Part shown: positions 1-12,000 of the stretch, piece after piece
How positions within the stretch are numbered: position 1 is the first letter of the stretch
Layout of the letters: each line of letters opens with the position of its first letter
DNA from: Ophiostoma sp. CBS 140.51
Taxonomy: Eukaryota; Ascomycota; Sordariomycetes; Ophiostomatales; Ophiostomataceae
DNA length: 64,000 nucleotides
NCBI GenBank assembly: GCA_029298735.1
Contig: JANSLP010000003.1
Coordinates: 248,001 to 312,000 of the forward strand
Direction of reading: 5' to 3'
Position numbers and translations under genes: made by a program
The notes under the pieces: model-generated
What the model saw: only the letters and a program-made list of their open reading frames with translations
What the model was told of the DNA's origin: nothing
The model's database searches: none

Positions 1-3000
1 CCATCGGGCCCATTACCCAGTATGGACATGTCGAGTTCACCCACAAAACCCCGAGCCGGATGCCGCCCACCACTTGGCGCCTGTCCCGACCTTGGTCGAG
101 AGTCGTACGGCGCCACTTTGGTCAGCTCGCGTGCATCACGAACAAACGTCAGGTACAGCGGGTAGATGGTACACGCCGCCATGAGGGCCACCACAATGAT
201 AAAGGCGATCTGGATGGTCCCGCCACGGTCCATGATGGCGTACATGACAAACGGCCAAAACAGCGGACCGGATGCGCCCATGGTGATGTATGCAGCAGCA
301 CGCTTGGTGCGTGTCCCCTGGCCGCGCAGGCCAATGGCAAAGATGAGCGGCCACATGGGACCCTCAGCCAAGAAGAACAAGGTGACGGGCACTATGATGA
401 GGTTGGCGTTGCTGCTTGGGTGGAGGACGACAATGAGGAGAGCAAACACCGTCATCAGCACTGTCGAGATGGTCAGGATGGTGCGAGGTGTCGGCAGCCA
501 GCGGTTCTTGGGGTGCTTGACGCCGAGGTACACGATAAACCCGGCGAAAAACCGCGACACGGAAAATGCCGTGCGCGCAATCGAAAGGTAATTGGGGACA
601 GACATGCTTAGGCCTGCGGGGTTGTCTGAGTCGGCGCTGGGATTTATGCTCGAGGTGGCCATGAAGAAAACAACGGTTGAAGTAAGCGTTTGGTTGCTTT
701 TGCCTCCGGAGTTCATGTTGACCAGACTACTAGTCGTTGTCGCCCCGCCTGGGAGCCATGACGTGATGAGATGATGGAAGTAGATGCTCATGCTCTCTTG
801 CGACGCGACATATGTCCACTGCGCAAAGACAGCCAGGATGAGGCAGATAGTGCGCAGCTGCAGGCCGAAGACGCTGCGTTTCGTACCGTGCACGGGCATC
901 CGGCTCGCGGCAAGTTCGAGCTCGGCGTCATGCAGCTCGGGGAGTGGCATGTAGTAGAAGAACAAGATCAAAACCACGCAGAAGAGGGTAATCGCCAAGT
1001 AAGTCCACTGAACATCAAGCAAAGTCGTTGAGTTGGTGCTCCCTGTTGTGCCGACGTTGACGAAGAATACGTTTTGGGCGAGGAGACCACTCAAGACACT
1101 CCCGACCCCTTGTGTTCCTTGGGCAAGAAGCAGCCGCATCTCGGCATATTCCATCGGTCCACATAGGACAAGAAATGGGTTGGCAGCTGTCTCGAGGATA
1201 CTGAGACCAAAGCCGACAACGAAACTGCTGATGAGGAAGCCGGGGAACGATGTGAGGACCGCGCTTGGCCAAAACATAATGGTACCTATGCCATAGAAAC
1301 AAAGGCCCACCATAAAAGTCGCCTTGAAACCACCAATTTGATTATCGCTCGATTCTGAGAACCGTGAATGTTTTGCAATGGTCGACGTGGCGTGGGAGGC
1401 AACTGTGGCAGCCGTAGCAGGTATTGTTGCCAGGCCAGTTGCCCTCTTTCTGCGCTTCTCGCGAGGCTGGGAGTCTCGACGCTGTGATTCAGAGGCTCGC
1501 CGGCGATGGTGTTCGTCGTGACGCAAAACCCACTCACCGACCACAAGAGGGCCAAAGAAGTAGCCACCTCCAAAGTAGGCGCTCGTCAGCCCCACCGTTT
1601 GGGTTGTTGTCATGTTGGCCACGGCAGCCACAACATTGTTTAGTGTGTTGAGGAGACCATAAGAGAAGCCCCAGAGGAAGAAGAGGATGGCCACAATTGT
1701 GCAGTATCTCCAAGATTCAGAGGCTGTGGCTTCAAGCATGTTCTTGGGCGTGTTCAGCTTGACGAATCCGAAATAGACTGACTGGTCTTTGTCGTCGCTG
1801 GAGGATTTTGATTTGTGTGGATGCGTGTGGTGAAGATGGTGCGTGACCGCAGAGACTGCATGACGGGCGCCGAATGTTGCTCGTGCTAGGGGAGAGCGCG
1901 GAGACGCTTGTGCGTCGGGACTGGCAGCGTTGTCGAGATTCTCGCCCGCGGCTGGCTTGGCAGGTCGTGCGTCTTGCGCATGGTCGGCAGCTGAGATCTG
2001 GTTTGTTGCCAAGTCTGGGGGCCGAGGAGACCCGGAGTCCAGGCTTGAGCCTTGTCCCTGGGAAACAGATTCGGGCCCTCCGAGAATCAGCGGTGTACCG
2101 CTTCCTTCCCGGGTTGCAATACGCGCCACTTCGTTGTTGGTGGCTGCAGCCCCTCCTGCTGCTGGCGCTGGCGCCATTGCAGGACGTGCAGGCTGGGCTG
2201 CGCCCAACCTTGAAGATGCGTTTGACGTGTCTAGCCCCCTTGCATAGGAAGAGCCATAGTCGCTGGCGTAGGGATCGATCACCAAAGCTGGGAAGATTTT
2301 GATAATCAACGGCTTCAGTGTCGGGATACAAGCACAGGTAATGCCGACGTTGACCTCCACGGCCGACCACATAAACGAAAATGAGGCATTCCATGCGAAG
2401 TCGGTTCCGTCGCCAAAGATGGAGTTGGGGTCGGAGGAGCTGCCTGGCCGGACAATATTGATCGCTTGCTGCAGATAATAGATGCGCACGACGTCGACAA
2501 TGGCAACAAAGATACCGAGAGCGAAGGTCAAAACCAGAATTGTCTTTTGTCGCGTGGGAAGACGCATGCCGGTAAGAACTGGGATCGGAAGCGCCAAGAT
2601 GGCCAAGTCGGTAACGATGTTGACCGGCGCGGAGCAGATGAACTCTGTCAGTAAGGGGATGCATTGCCCGGGCACATCTTTGAATGCGGCAGCTACAGGC
2701 CGGCATTGGAAAATGTTGATGAAAGTAAGAACAATGCCGGCAACATTGACAATGATTAGAACGATATATGATCCTAGCCGGAGGATCCAGACTGTGTTTT
2801 TCGAGAGTCGCAGGTAAAATATTAAAATGGATGTTTTTGTGGCCATGAGAGCCGGGTTCTGAAAGAGTTGTCAGTATGGTTGGTTTAGATGTAGCAATTG
2901 GGAACGCAGACCTGGTTGTTAAGACTTACATAGAGAATGGAGAAAACATATTCGCGTATTCGAAGGCGGGCTCGTCCTTCTGGTGGGATGTTTGCGTCAT

Positions 3001-3229
3001 ACCGACCAAGCCCTGTCCGAGTTCCCAAATTGATGGTCAAACTCAGACCAAAGGCCAGCAGCCAGGCGAGAATGATAAAGTAGTCGTCCCATCCGACACG
3101 GCGCACAATTCCCAGACGGCATACCATCCGAGCAAGGACGAAAACGGAGCACAAGACTAGAGTCGCGGTGGTGACGGCAAGGACGGCCGGGCCCCGGTCC
3201 GGGAATGTTTTAGAGGCTGTCGCGTCCAT
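1..3229 (-). CDS. PTH11-like 7TM / fucose-permease MFS fusion protein (3' end off the window)
   Basis: Two exons, 3229-2930 and 2858 to beyond base 1; the 71-nt intron has GTAAGT, a CTGAC branch and CAG. The frame stays open to the left edge, giving at least 1052 residues. Residues 1 to about 290 look like the fungal PTH11/rhodopsin-type 7TM domain (WDDYFIILAWLLAFGLSL near 46-63, NPALMATKTSILIFYLRL near 101-118, WSAVEVNVGITCACIPTLKP). Residues of about 290-480 are a low-complexity, His/Ser/Ala-rich linker. From about 482 it is an FHS/FucP-type MFS transporter (LFFLWGFSYGLLNTLNNVV, GGYFFGPLVV, LETAANPF, CGPMEYAEMRLLLAQGTQG). The first half belongs to a receptor-like family, the second to proton-sugar symporters. 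Since about 570 residues of MFS are visible, the stop probably lies just outside. No stop or splice signal clearly separates the halves, but two genes cannot be excluded without RNA data. Confidence 0.85.
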
Positions 3230-6200
3230 TGCTCAGTCGGGGAGGCCCTCGTGCATCAAGGTGCACAGGGCACACAGATGTGTGTTTCTGTTTCTTGTGC
3301 GCCCCTTCTCGAACAGTACGCGCAAGGCTGTACTACCTTCTCGGGTGGTTGTATTTTTTGGTTCGGGTTTGGCGCAAGGGTGAAGACATTGGTGCTATTG
3401 TTGTATTGTTGGTGTGAGTCGTCAATTCGTCAATTCGTCTAATGTCGGAGTACAAGCCGGATTGTCGTTCGCAAGTCAACTTCCATTAGTCGAACAGAAA
3501 AACATGATCAAAGGTCAATTGGATGCCGAGGGTATTTCGCATTTCGAAGATTGAAATTGGGAAGCTTGGGAAGCAGGACAGAGTGGAAAGGTCAAGTTCG
3601 TGGAAGTGAGAAAATAGAGGAAGGCGGTAAAGAGTAAGAAAAGCAGAAAAAAAAACCCGAAGCTTGGCCCAGTGGAGAGGGAAGAGGCAGTGCGACGAGC
3701 GAACCGACACCGCGTGCAAGCTAGGAGATGACGTTGATCACAGGGACCAAAATGGCACCGGCTGCCAGAATTCTCCTTTCGTTGGCAGTCAGAGTCGGAT
3801 GGCCGTAGCCGGTGAGCGAGGTCGGCAGTGGCCCTTTATCGTCCTTCCTGGATTTTTGTTCGTATGGGCGCACGCATTGCAAAAATGAAAGACAAAAGGT
3901 CGTTGACGTTGAGTTCTTGAGTGTGCCGTCGGTTGTTTTTTTGGGCAACTATGCGGGCGAATTCTTGCTCCCAGGATCTAGGAGTAGAGGCAAATTTGGA
4001 TCGCAAAGGATAAACGGATGGATGGTCCTAGCATGCCCGCTTATGAAATAGGCACGCACGTTTTCTGTGGTGGTGATAGATTGGACACGCAAATAGGACG
4101 ATGAAGATCAGAATCGCTCATGAGAAAAAAACTTCCGGGGCTTGGAGCAAGAGTGCCAAGCATGTCTGGCGCCGCTATTGCGAGGTTTCTGCAAGGGAAG
4201 GGGAAAAAGGCTGGAAAGGATTCTCGAGTTGAATAAAGGTATTCTGGGCGTGCAATCTCGCAAAAGTGTTTCCCGTCAGCCGTAAAAGAGGAGGGCCGAG
4301 CAGTGCAAGGACCATCTTTCCAGCAGATTGTATTTTGTGACAACAGCCGGGACGGCTTGAAGTGAATGGGAGCTGGGACCGTCGAGAGGTGCTCAAATCA
4401 CGGGGAAAATAAACGATGCGTTGTGGAGTTGGGTTGACGCTTGGTTCAAGTTCGATCGTGTGTCGAGGGCGAAGAACAATGGTTTCAAAGTCGATGCAGG
4501 CGGGATTTGGTCGACAAAGAGGCACGACTGGAAAACGTGCAGATTCTTGGATTGTAGATGTGGAATGTGCCTCGTGCAAGCGGACTCGACGAAAAGCTAT
4601 CCAGGAATGAGCAACAATATCCGCTCAGCAAAACATAAAAAAATAAAGATAAAATCTCGTCGAAGATTTCGATTTTATGAAACTGAAAGGGCTGCCAACC
4701 ACAACATGATGGAAGATCTGAAAGGACAAGGAGACACGGCCACGAGGCCAAGAAAAAAACGATGCAGTGTAAAACCTGACAAAGACGCTGGGGATGCGGG
4801 GGAGAGGGACCTAGAAAAACGCCCGATGATGCAGTCTATTTGAGCTTCCAGGATGGATTATGCTTTGTTGTTGGTAGCCGAACGACACTAACTTGGCTCA
4901 GCGGGGAAAGTCTAGTTTTTGCCCTGGCTCGCTTGGTTGGTTAGTCTCCTCATGGTACCAGGAAGAATCCGGACAGTCTAGCACACCAGTGACAGGAAAA
5001 GCAAGTCTCGAAGAGGCATGTTTGGCTGTTTCTGTACATGCAATTGCACAGGTTTGGTGACAATTGGTTGGCTCGTAGTAAATCTCGGCAGTTTCCTTCA
5101 AAGCACTGTACTTTGTGATTCTGCAGCGGCAGCGAAGACGAAAAGACTGCAGCAAAACGCCCTAGCTTGTGATTCAGGTTCGCGCAGGCGCGGGACAACC
5201 CAACTCACCGGGTCTCTGGGTGTCAAAGTTGTGATCGTGTATATGTATGTCCTTTGGCTCGGTTCGCTGAGCCTGATGGGATTTCGACATCCTCCGGGCA
5301 GCACAGTCCATGTTTTGCTCCGTGCGTTCCGTCCTGTCCAGCTCGCCGGGTCGAGAGCACTGACTGACGGGAGCGAGACATTGGTGTCTTGACCGAGAGG
5401 TGGGTATATCAGTATATCAGGGCGGGCTGTTCGTTAGTCACGGCTGCCACCTATGGTAGAATTGATCCAGCCATTCGTATCAAAGCTCAAGCGACATATC
5501 GAAGCATGTCATTGATAAGAAACTGTTCCTTGTAGACGGGTCTGAGCTCGGCATTGCCCACTTTATCATCAGCACCCATCTGAGACGGCAGAGATCAGAT
5601 TAAGGCCCCATCGGTCGGCCTGCAAACAAGTCGGTTAGCCGAACGTTGGGCAAAATAAAGCGATTCAAGAATAGAAACACAGCACGGGGAGGAGGCCAAA
5701 AGTGTCGGGGAAAGGTATACTACTTGACTTTGTAAGAGATCCGAGAGGGCCACTGAGCTGGGAACAACAGCGTCAAATGTCTATTCATGACTTTTATGCT
5801 TTTTGTGTTGTTCTTGCTTCCGTTTTCTGCTTACCCTTGAGTATTGCACAATCACATGGCTGTTGTCAATGTCGATGTCAGGAGGCGCTGATCCGATCTG
5901 CTTTTCTGTTTCTGTTTCATCCGATTTGATCCCAACGCAAGGGCTCTCGGGGCGCTCGCGTGGCAGCACGCTGTGTGGTGGTGTGGGCTGGGGATCTGGC
6001 CTGGCCGCTGGTGCAACCCCGTCTGATCGGCAGTGATCGAGTGGTCGTCAGCGCCCCCAAATTTTTGCGGGGTGCGGGGGATTGCGCATATAGATAACTC
6101 TAAATATGCTGTGTGTTTCTGATTGTGGATTTGGTGATGCTTCTTGTTTGGACTCTTGTATTGAATTCAGGGGCTTGATTTTGTCGATTGGAGCTCTATG

Positions 6201-6354
6201 CTAAATTTAGCAATTGCTAGACTCCGAGAGGACGGGGAAAATCACCACAGCATTCGTCTCCTGCACCACCAATCTCTCTCGTATACACACCAACATAACG
6301 AGGCTTGTAGGAAACTCGATATCATATGTACCTCATCAGTACGCCCTCTCCTTC
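3230..6354. other. intergenic region between the 7TM/MFS gene and the 5S rRNA
   Basis: About 3.1 kb without a convincing gene. Short open frames on both strands have no recognisable motifs, paired splice signals or coding-like composition. The left part should hold the promoter and leader of the 7TM/MFS gene, which is transcribed leftward. I see no tRNA, repeat family or transposon remnant here. Confidence 0.5.
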
Positions 6355-6473
6355 ACGTACGGCCATAGATATTGGAAAGCACGGGATCCCGTCCGCTCTC
6401 CCCTCCTTAAACCAGTAATCGGCGGATTAGTAGTTGGGTCGGTGACGACCAGCGAATACCCGCTGCTGTACGT
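6355..6473 (+). rRNA. 5S ribosomal RNA gene (dispersed copy)
   Basis: 119 nt with the order of conserved 5S blocks: a GGCCATAG start region, GGGATCCCGTCCGCTC in the loop A to helix III region, TTAGTAGTTGGGT and the box C region GTGACGACCAGCGAATACCCG. The ends pair perfectly as helix I (ACGTAC with GTACGT). Helix II pairs as GATATTGG with CCAGTAATC and one bulged A, so the divergence from the Neurospora type as I recall it looks compensatory rather than random decay. The gene is followed at once by a T5 run, the usual Pol III terminator. Dispersed, untandem 5S genes are normal in Pezizomycotina. Confidence 0.9.
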
Positions 6474-6477
6474 TTTT
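6473..6477 (+). terminator. Pol III oligo-T terminator of the 5S gene
   Basis: Run of five T overlapping the last base of the 5S coding sequence, the standard RNA polymerase III stop signal on the sense strand. Confidence 0.7.
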
Positions 6478-6820
6478 GTTCCACGTTTTCTCAGCCATCT
6501 TTTTTGTTATTGATCATCTGTGGCTTTTTTTGGCCGACTTGTTGTTTCTATTGAAAGCAAACAGAGCAGGTCTTGTTTTTTTGCACAGTGTTTTGTCAAC
6601 AGAATTTATTCGAGACCATTCAGCAAGATAGCCGTGATTTTGGGAAACATGGGTTGTGGGGTCTCTTCGGACCACGGTTCCGAATACATAAGGTTACGAT
6701 AAAGGTGCACACCGGCGCAGCTGGATAAGAATCAAAAAGTAAAATTGTTTTGCTATATTCTAGGCGTTAAAACGGTGATTGATTTATTGATGGTATTCCT
6801 TAAAAGATCGTCGATGGTTT

Positions 6821-9800
6821 TTAGACCGAGCCAGCATTGCCTGCGAGGAAAAAGTCTAGTTCATTTCCGGGACCACGAGCGTACTCGTTCTCCGCCAGCT
6901 GCTCTAGGAGACTCAAGAACGGATCCTTTTCTTCGCCTGCTACAGTGCCTCCTGCGCTGCCATCGTTGCTGCGGCCGTCAGGACTGTGCTGCAGGACGAC
7001 ACCGCCGCCACCTTGGGCTTGCTTGCCAGCGGCATTGCCACTGCCCCCGCCGCCGCCACCGCTAGCGCCTCCAGACTCGTCCACTGTCCAGGGCGACGGG
7101 CTCGAGAAGGCATTGGCCGGCATGGTCGCAAACATGGGATCGTAGCCGCTGAGCTCGACGTGGGTGGCGCCCTGGCCCATACCACCTGGTCCCATACCCC
7201 GGTTGGCGCCGGCCATGGTGGCCGATCCAGCGCTAGACACTGTAGCATTTCCGGCGAGCGTAGCGAAGTTGAAGCCGGGGCTGAATGGTGTTCCAGAAGG
7301 AAGCGGTTGCTGTTGTTGCGACTGCTGCTGTTGTCCCTGGGTCTGGTGCTGCATACCCATCTGCTGGTTGAGAGAGAATGTAGACATATCGCCCATCGCA
7401 GACTGGTTGTCGTTACCCATCATCCGCTCGTTAAGGCTGGTAGTGGCATGCGAGATGGAAGGTGTCATCGTGCTCGGTGATGCAAGGAGGCCCGTGTTGT
7501 TGTGTGATGAGAAGGGTGCTGCCGAGTAGGGCCCTTGCTGGAGTGACGGCGTTTGCAAGTTGTGAGGTGCTTGCATGCCGCCTGTCATGTTGTTGGTGCC
7601 GGAGCCGTCGGGAAGCACAATCGCCGGGACAGTCTTCCGACGCTTTAGGCTGGGTCGCTCGGGTATGACTACGTCCATGGCGCCGTCGCCGCCACTGCTG
7701 GCATTGTTGTTCGTCGTATCATTAGAGGCATCCCGGAAGCCGACCTTGGTTGTGTAAAGGTTATGGCCTGCGTATGAGTCGGGCGCAAAGTCAATGAGAA
7801 CATCAGCCAGAATAAGGTTGGAGGCGTCAAAGTTGAATGATGGGCCGCCGGGACCGCCGATGTTGGAGTACCGGTCGAAGAAATCCTCGAGCTGGAATAC
7901 TGGAGAGTACCGCATGGGGCTATTGGAAACGGTCTTGACAAGCTCCGTGTGCGCATTGTAAATACTTTGCAGCGTTTGGCGATGGTGCTGGACACAGGCC
8001 CATGCGTGGCGCATCTCGGCCATGTGCTGCATCTCTCGTGATAAAAACTCAGCTGACGCAGCAAAGATGCCCATCTCGCTGCCGGCAGAGTTCTTATTGT
8101 AGTGTGCTCCGTGAATGTGCACTGTGCCGGCTGTGCAAATACAGTATCCGACAAAGCCGGGCCACTCGATCTGGGGCATCTGCTTACCGAGCTCTGTGAG
8201 CTCGGCAATGGCATTGGCGTGCAGGAAGCACATGTTCGTGGCCTCAATCTGCCATGATTGATGCTGCCCTGTACCGGATAGTTCTGCAAGGTCGACGGGA
8301 AGGAAAGGTCTGTAGATGAGACAGTGGATGAGATGGTAGATGAGCTTGCTCATGACGAGGACCGTCGCGTCGGGTTGGCTAAAGAGAGTTTCGACACTTG
8401 AGAAAATGTCCTGTGCGCCGGTAGCCCAGACGTCAAGGTCTTGACGAATCTTGGACAGATTGGACAGTGAGTGCCAGGGAAAGTGGGAATCGCCCTTGAC
8501 GCCGCCAGCGGCGAGGTACCGATTTGTGATACCGAGGATACGGCTGATGTCGATAAGCATGCCGCTACCGCCTTGTAGCTTCTTGCCTGCCCCATTCTGG
8601 AGGTATTGGAGGTTGGATGCTGTTTGGAAGAAGTCGCCATCGACAGGCATTGAAGTGGCGCTGTTCAGCCAGCTCGGCAGTCGGAGGAAGATAGTGCTGT
8701 CGTGAATGAGCGAAGGCCGTTTTGAGCCGCAGGCCATGAACCGGTCAAGTAGATAGCATGTCCAGAAGAGGCGCCTCCGCATTTCGCGCTCGACGGGCAT
8801 GACTCTGGCGTTGGCGTCCATTTCGCGATGTAGTTCTAGAGCCACTGCCATTCCGGTGGCGTTTGCTATTAGTTGTTAGTATATTGGAACTGTGAAATTT
8901 TAATGGAATCAGAGGTGAAGGGAATAATACACAGCAGCATGTAGGCTTTCTTTCCCTTGCCAGAAGCAACAAAAGCGAGGGCAAGCAGCAACAAGGTCTG
9001 TAGACAGTCTATTGACGGTTCATCAATATCGATTTCCGCACGAGCGCGCAGGGCGTAGTCTTCACCGAGGCGGACTGCTGCTTGGTAGCCATGTGGGTTA
9101 GGCGTGTATCTTTGTCATTGTTAGTTGTGGTACTCTAGGGGGCCTCCGATGGATTGAATTGCCGTCTTGAGGTAAGTCTTACCGTGATGCGAGGGCACAG
9201 ACAGACCCTAGCAGGTAGGAGGGAATCTGGCCAAGCTGTAAACGCTGGCGGAAGGAAGATTCGTCAAGGATGTGGAAAGGTTTGGCATGGGAGCGAGTAA
9301 AGTAGGTGTGAAGGAGAGCGTCAACTTGTACTGGAGGAGTGTTGTCTTGTCGGTGAGAGGAGGTAGCTTCTGTATCCTTCTTTTGCTTTGCGGCCGGGGC
9401 GGACATTTCGGTGCCCTTGGATTTTGATTGTTTCCTTGGCTGTTCGGTCATGGGAACGTCCGTAGCTGGTGCTTTTGAACTTGGAGACGTCGAGGATTCC
9501 CCGGCGTTTGCTGATGAGGTGGCTGCTCCTGGAGACTCGTCTGAGCTGGGTGAGATGCCACTGCCGCTTCCAGATCCCACGGCGCTGGCTTCACTGCCCT
9601 CAGCGCCGCCATCATCGCCGCCTTTCTCTTTCTGATCCTTGAGCTGTTGCTCAAGACCATCGACGCGCTTTAATAATGCTTCAAGAATGTCTGTTTTGGG
9701 TCCCCGCTTCTTGGGGACAGCATCTGGAGAAGGGTTCGGTTAGATATATATTCTAAGCCTGAGTTGGTAGCTAAAACCTAGTAGTGACTTACCGTATATG

Positions 9801-10108
9801 CATGCGCATTGGAATACCTGACAAGCCTCACAAGCAGGTCGTAATCTATTACATTTGATCTAGAAGAAGGTTGACCCGTTAGAACGGTTTGTAAAAGGCG
9901 GGCGCATTCATGTACGGGGATATCTTACCTTGCGCTTTCTACAAGATTTGCAGTTCATGGACTCCCGTGGTTCGTTTGTGAGACGACGAGCGGGGAGACG
10001 CTCGATGCCTACCTGTGGTCGAGACATGACGACAGGTCGTGCACTGTGAGATAGGAAAGGTGCCACCGGTGGGTGTTCGACGACTGAGACTGACATGCCC
10101 GAGGTCAT
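6821..10108 (-). CDS. Zn(II)2Cys6 fungal transcription factor
   Basis: Nuclear regulator of unknown target. Five exons: 10108-9929, 9859-9793, 9723-9183, 9109-8931 and 8865-6821. All introns are 65-73 nt with GT-AG ends, and the coding length is 3012 nt (1003 aa). The binuclear zinc cluster at residues 53-80 reads CX2CX6CX6CX2CX6C (C53, C56, C63, C70, C73, C80, plus an extra C78) and is split by intron 1. Residues KKRGPK and a short Leu-rich coiled coil (ILEALLKRVDGLEQQLK) follow at 87-110. Next come a Ser/Pro linker and the Fungal_trans domain with its REMRRRLFWTCYLLDRF signature. The C-terminal third is Gln-, Gly- and Ser-rich, typical of activation regions. Met28 or Met51 are alternative starts; the zinc cluster survives either way. 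I do not recognise the orthologue. Confidence 0.92.
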
Positions 10109-12000
10109 AGGTACTGATGTGTATCGGACGAGCGGCGCATCCGGACGGGCGGTTTCGAGGTGAGAGTCTCTCGCGCGGCTCTGTGAGTTTGGCGTGCGAC
10201 GGCACTCAGTGTACGCGTGTTGAGAGGCGTGAGAGTGTCACTATGAGTGGATGAAGTTTGTTGAGGTAGCGACGGTCGATTTGAATGGCGTATGGTGTGG
10301 TGGTGAGTTGCGGTGATATGCGACCTCACAAAAAAGGTTGATACTGGAGCTTTAAAACTCTTGAAGTAGGCCTGCCTTCAAGTTGGTTTGAGCTTGTTGG
10401 ACTGGCGCCGGGCGAGGAGCTGGAAGTCCGGAATACCAGGGAAAAGAGCAAGAGATGGATATGATATGAGTTTGTGGTCGTGATAACCAACTTAAGACTC
10501 CTCAAAACGTCCAGAATGCTCAAACACGTCGGAATGGCAGAGACTCGCGATAAATGGCTATAAAAAGCTTTGAATGTTCTGAAGCGAAGCGGTGATCTGT
10601 TACTGGCTGCGTGGACTCGACGCCTCGCTGCCGGCAGCCATGCTCGTGGAACATACAAGAGACCTTTCGGAGTGGGGAGTGGGAGCGCGCCGAAAGACAA
10701 ATGGGATTCCGTAGGAAGGGCTTTTGCTCAACAATGAATAATGATGAGTGCGGGTGCCGTGATTGTGGCGTTCTCAGAAACGGGAGCTGTGTTGGCGGCG
10801 GGAAGAAGGCGTCTCGGATGTGCAGTCGTGGAAGCTGAGAAGGTTGAGTTGAGGATGAAAATGACGAGGGAGGAACCAGACAAAGATGCAAGCAGGTGCC
10901 GGCCGACCACTTATGGGGCCTGGAGGGTTCAAGGAGCTCCGGGTACGTGCTTCCCCAAGGTTTGGTAATGGGGTCGTGGCGAGGAGGTGACCTTACGCGG
11001 GAGAAGGGCCCGGTTGGAGTGAGCCAGGGTAAAGAGCAAAGGTTGCGTCTTGCATCCGGGGGAGGGGGTGCGGCAAAGCAAGCAAGACAAGGCAAGGTAA
11101 GGCAATGGACAGGAGAAGATTTAGGGATTAAGTGAGAGAAGCGCAAGCCCGAAGGAGACGCTGTGCCTGTGACTGAACGAGAGGATCGGACGAGCAGGGG
11201 ACGAAGATGCTTCTGAATGAGGCCGGAAGTGCAAAGATTGGTCCAGGGAGAAGCGAATGTCTGAGTGAGAACTCGAGGCCCGAGAAGACTGACAGGATTG
11301 AGAGGGGAAAAGAAACGTCCAAATCGGTTGTGCCGGTTTAGGATCTTCTCGGCCGTGCTCGTAAAGTGAAGAGTCTGTGGGAGATGTGTAAAGTGTGGAG
11401 AGGCACACAATTAGGCATTGGGAGGTGGAGAGAGGTAGAGAGATAGAGACAGGGTGAGAGAAGATTAAAAAAAAAGAGACAAAAAAGAAGACGAGAAAGG
11501 GAAGGATCAGGAGAAGGGCGGTGGTGATTGTGTTCGTAGTGGTGCTAAGAGAGGTCGGAAGAGATGCAAAGAATAGCGAAGTGGAGGGTCGCAGTGTTGG
11601 ACCGGGGGTGACTCTGTTTGCACCTGCGGGCCTGCTCCCAGCGAGGAGAGATGAAAGACCTTGTGCGGTGTATTCCGTCGGTGAGAGGACGAGACGAAGA
11701 GGGGATGAGAGGGGCCGGCGACGACAGAGAAAAGGATTGACAAAAATCTTCAAAAAAGAAGGCAGAATGCCAGCGACGAATGGTCCTGCCGTTACGCTAA
11801 AAGGAATCTCCGCAAAAGAAAAAGAGATGGGGAAAAGAGAGGGAAGGCGAGAGCGAGGCAAGAGAGGCACGAGGGCAATCAAAGCGGGAAATGGAAAATG
11901 GAGGGTTGGAAAATGAGGAGAGAGTGGAGGATCGGATTCGCTTGGTTTAGGGCCGCGGTGAACGCTAAACAGCAAGACAGCTAACGACAGAAAGAGGCAT
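10109..12000 (-). other. pyrimidine-rich presumed 5' leader/promoter of the Zn2Cys6 gene
   Basis: The minus strand is strongly C+T rich for nearly 2 kb directly upstream of the transcription factor start. This leaves long stop-poor frames (for example 11975-11121 and 11410-10520) that translate to Ser/Pro/Leu/Phe-rich sequence without domains. I read the block as a long leader or core promoter, the usual composition of leaders of fungal regulatory genes, not as protein-coding. Transcript ends cannot be placed from sequence. Confidence 0.45.

Noticed and set aside
10520..11410. 296-codon open frame on the minus strand
   Set aside because: Overlaps the previous frame and has the same leader-like composition without motifs.
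11121..11975. 284-codon open frame on the minus strand
   Set aside because: Composition is Ser/Pro/Leu/Phe-rich as expected for a pyrimidine-rich leader. No domain, no conserved motif, and it directly precedes the transcription factor gene on the same strand.
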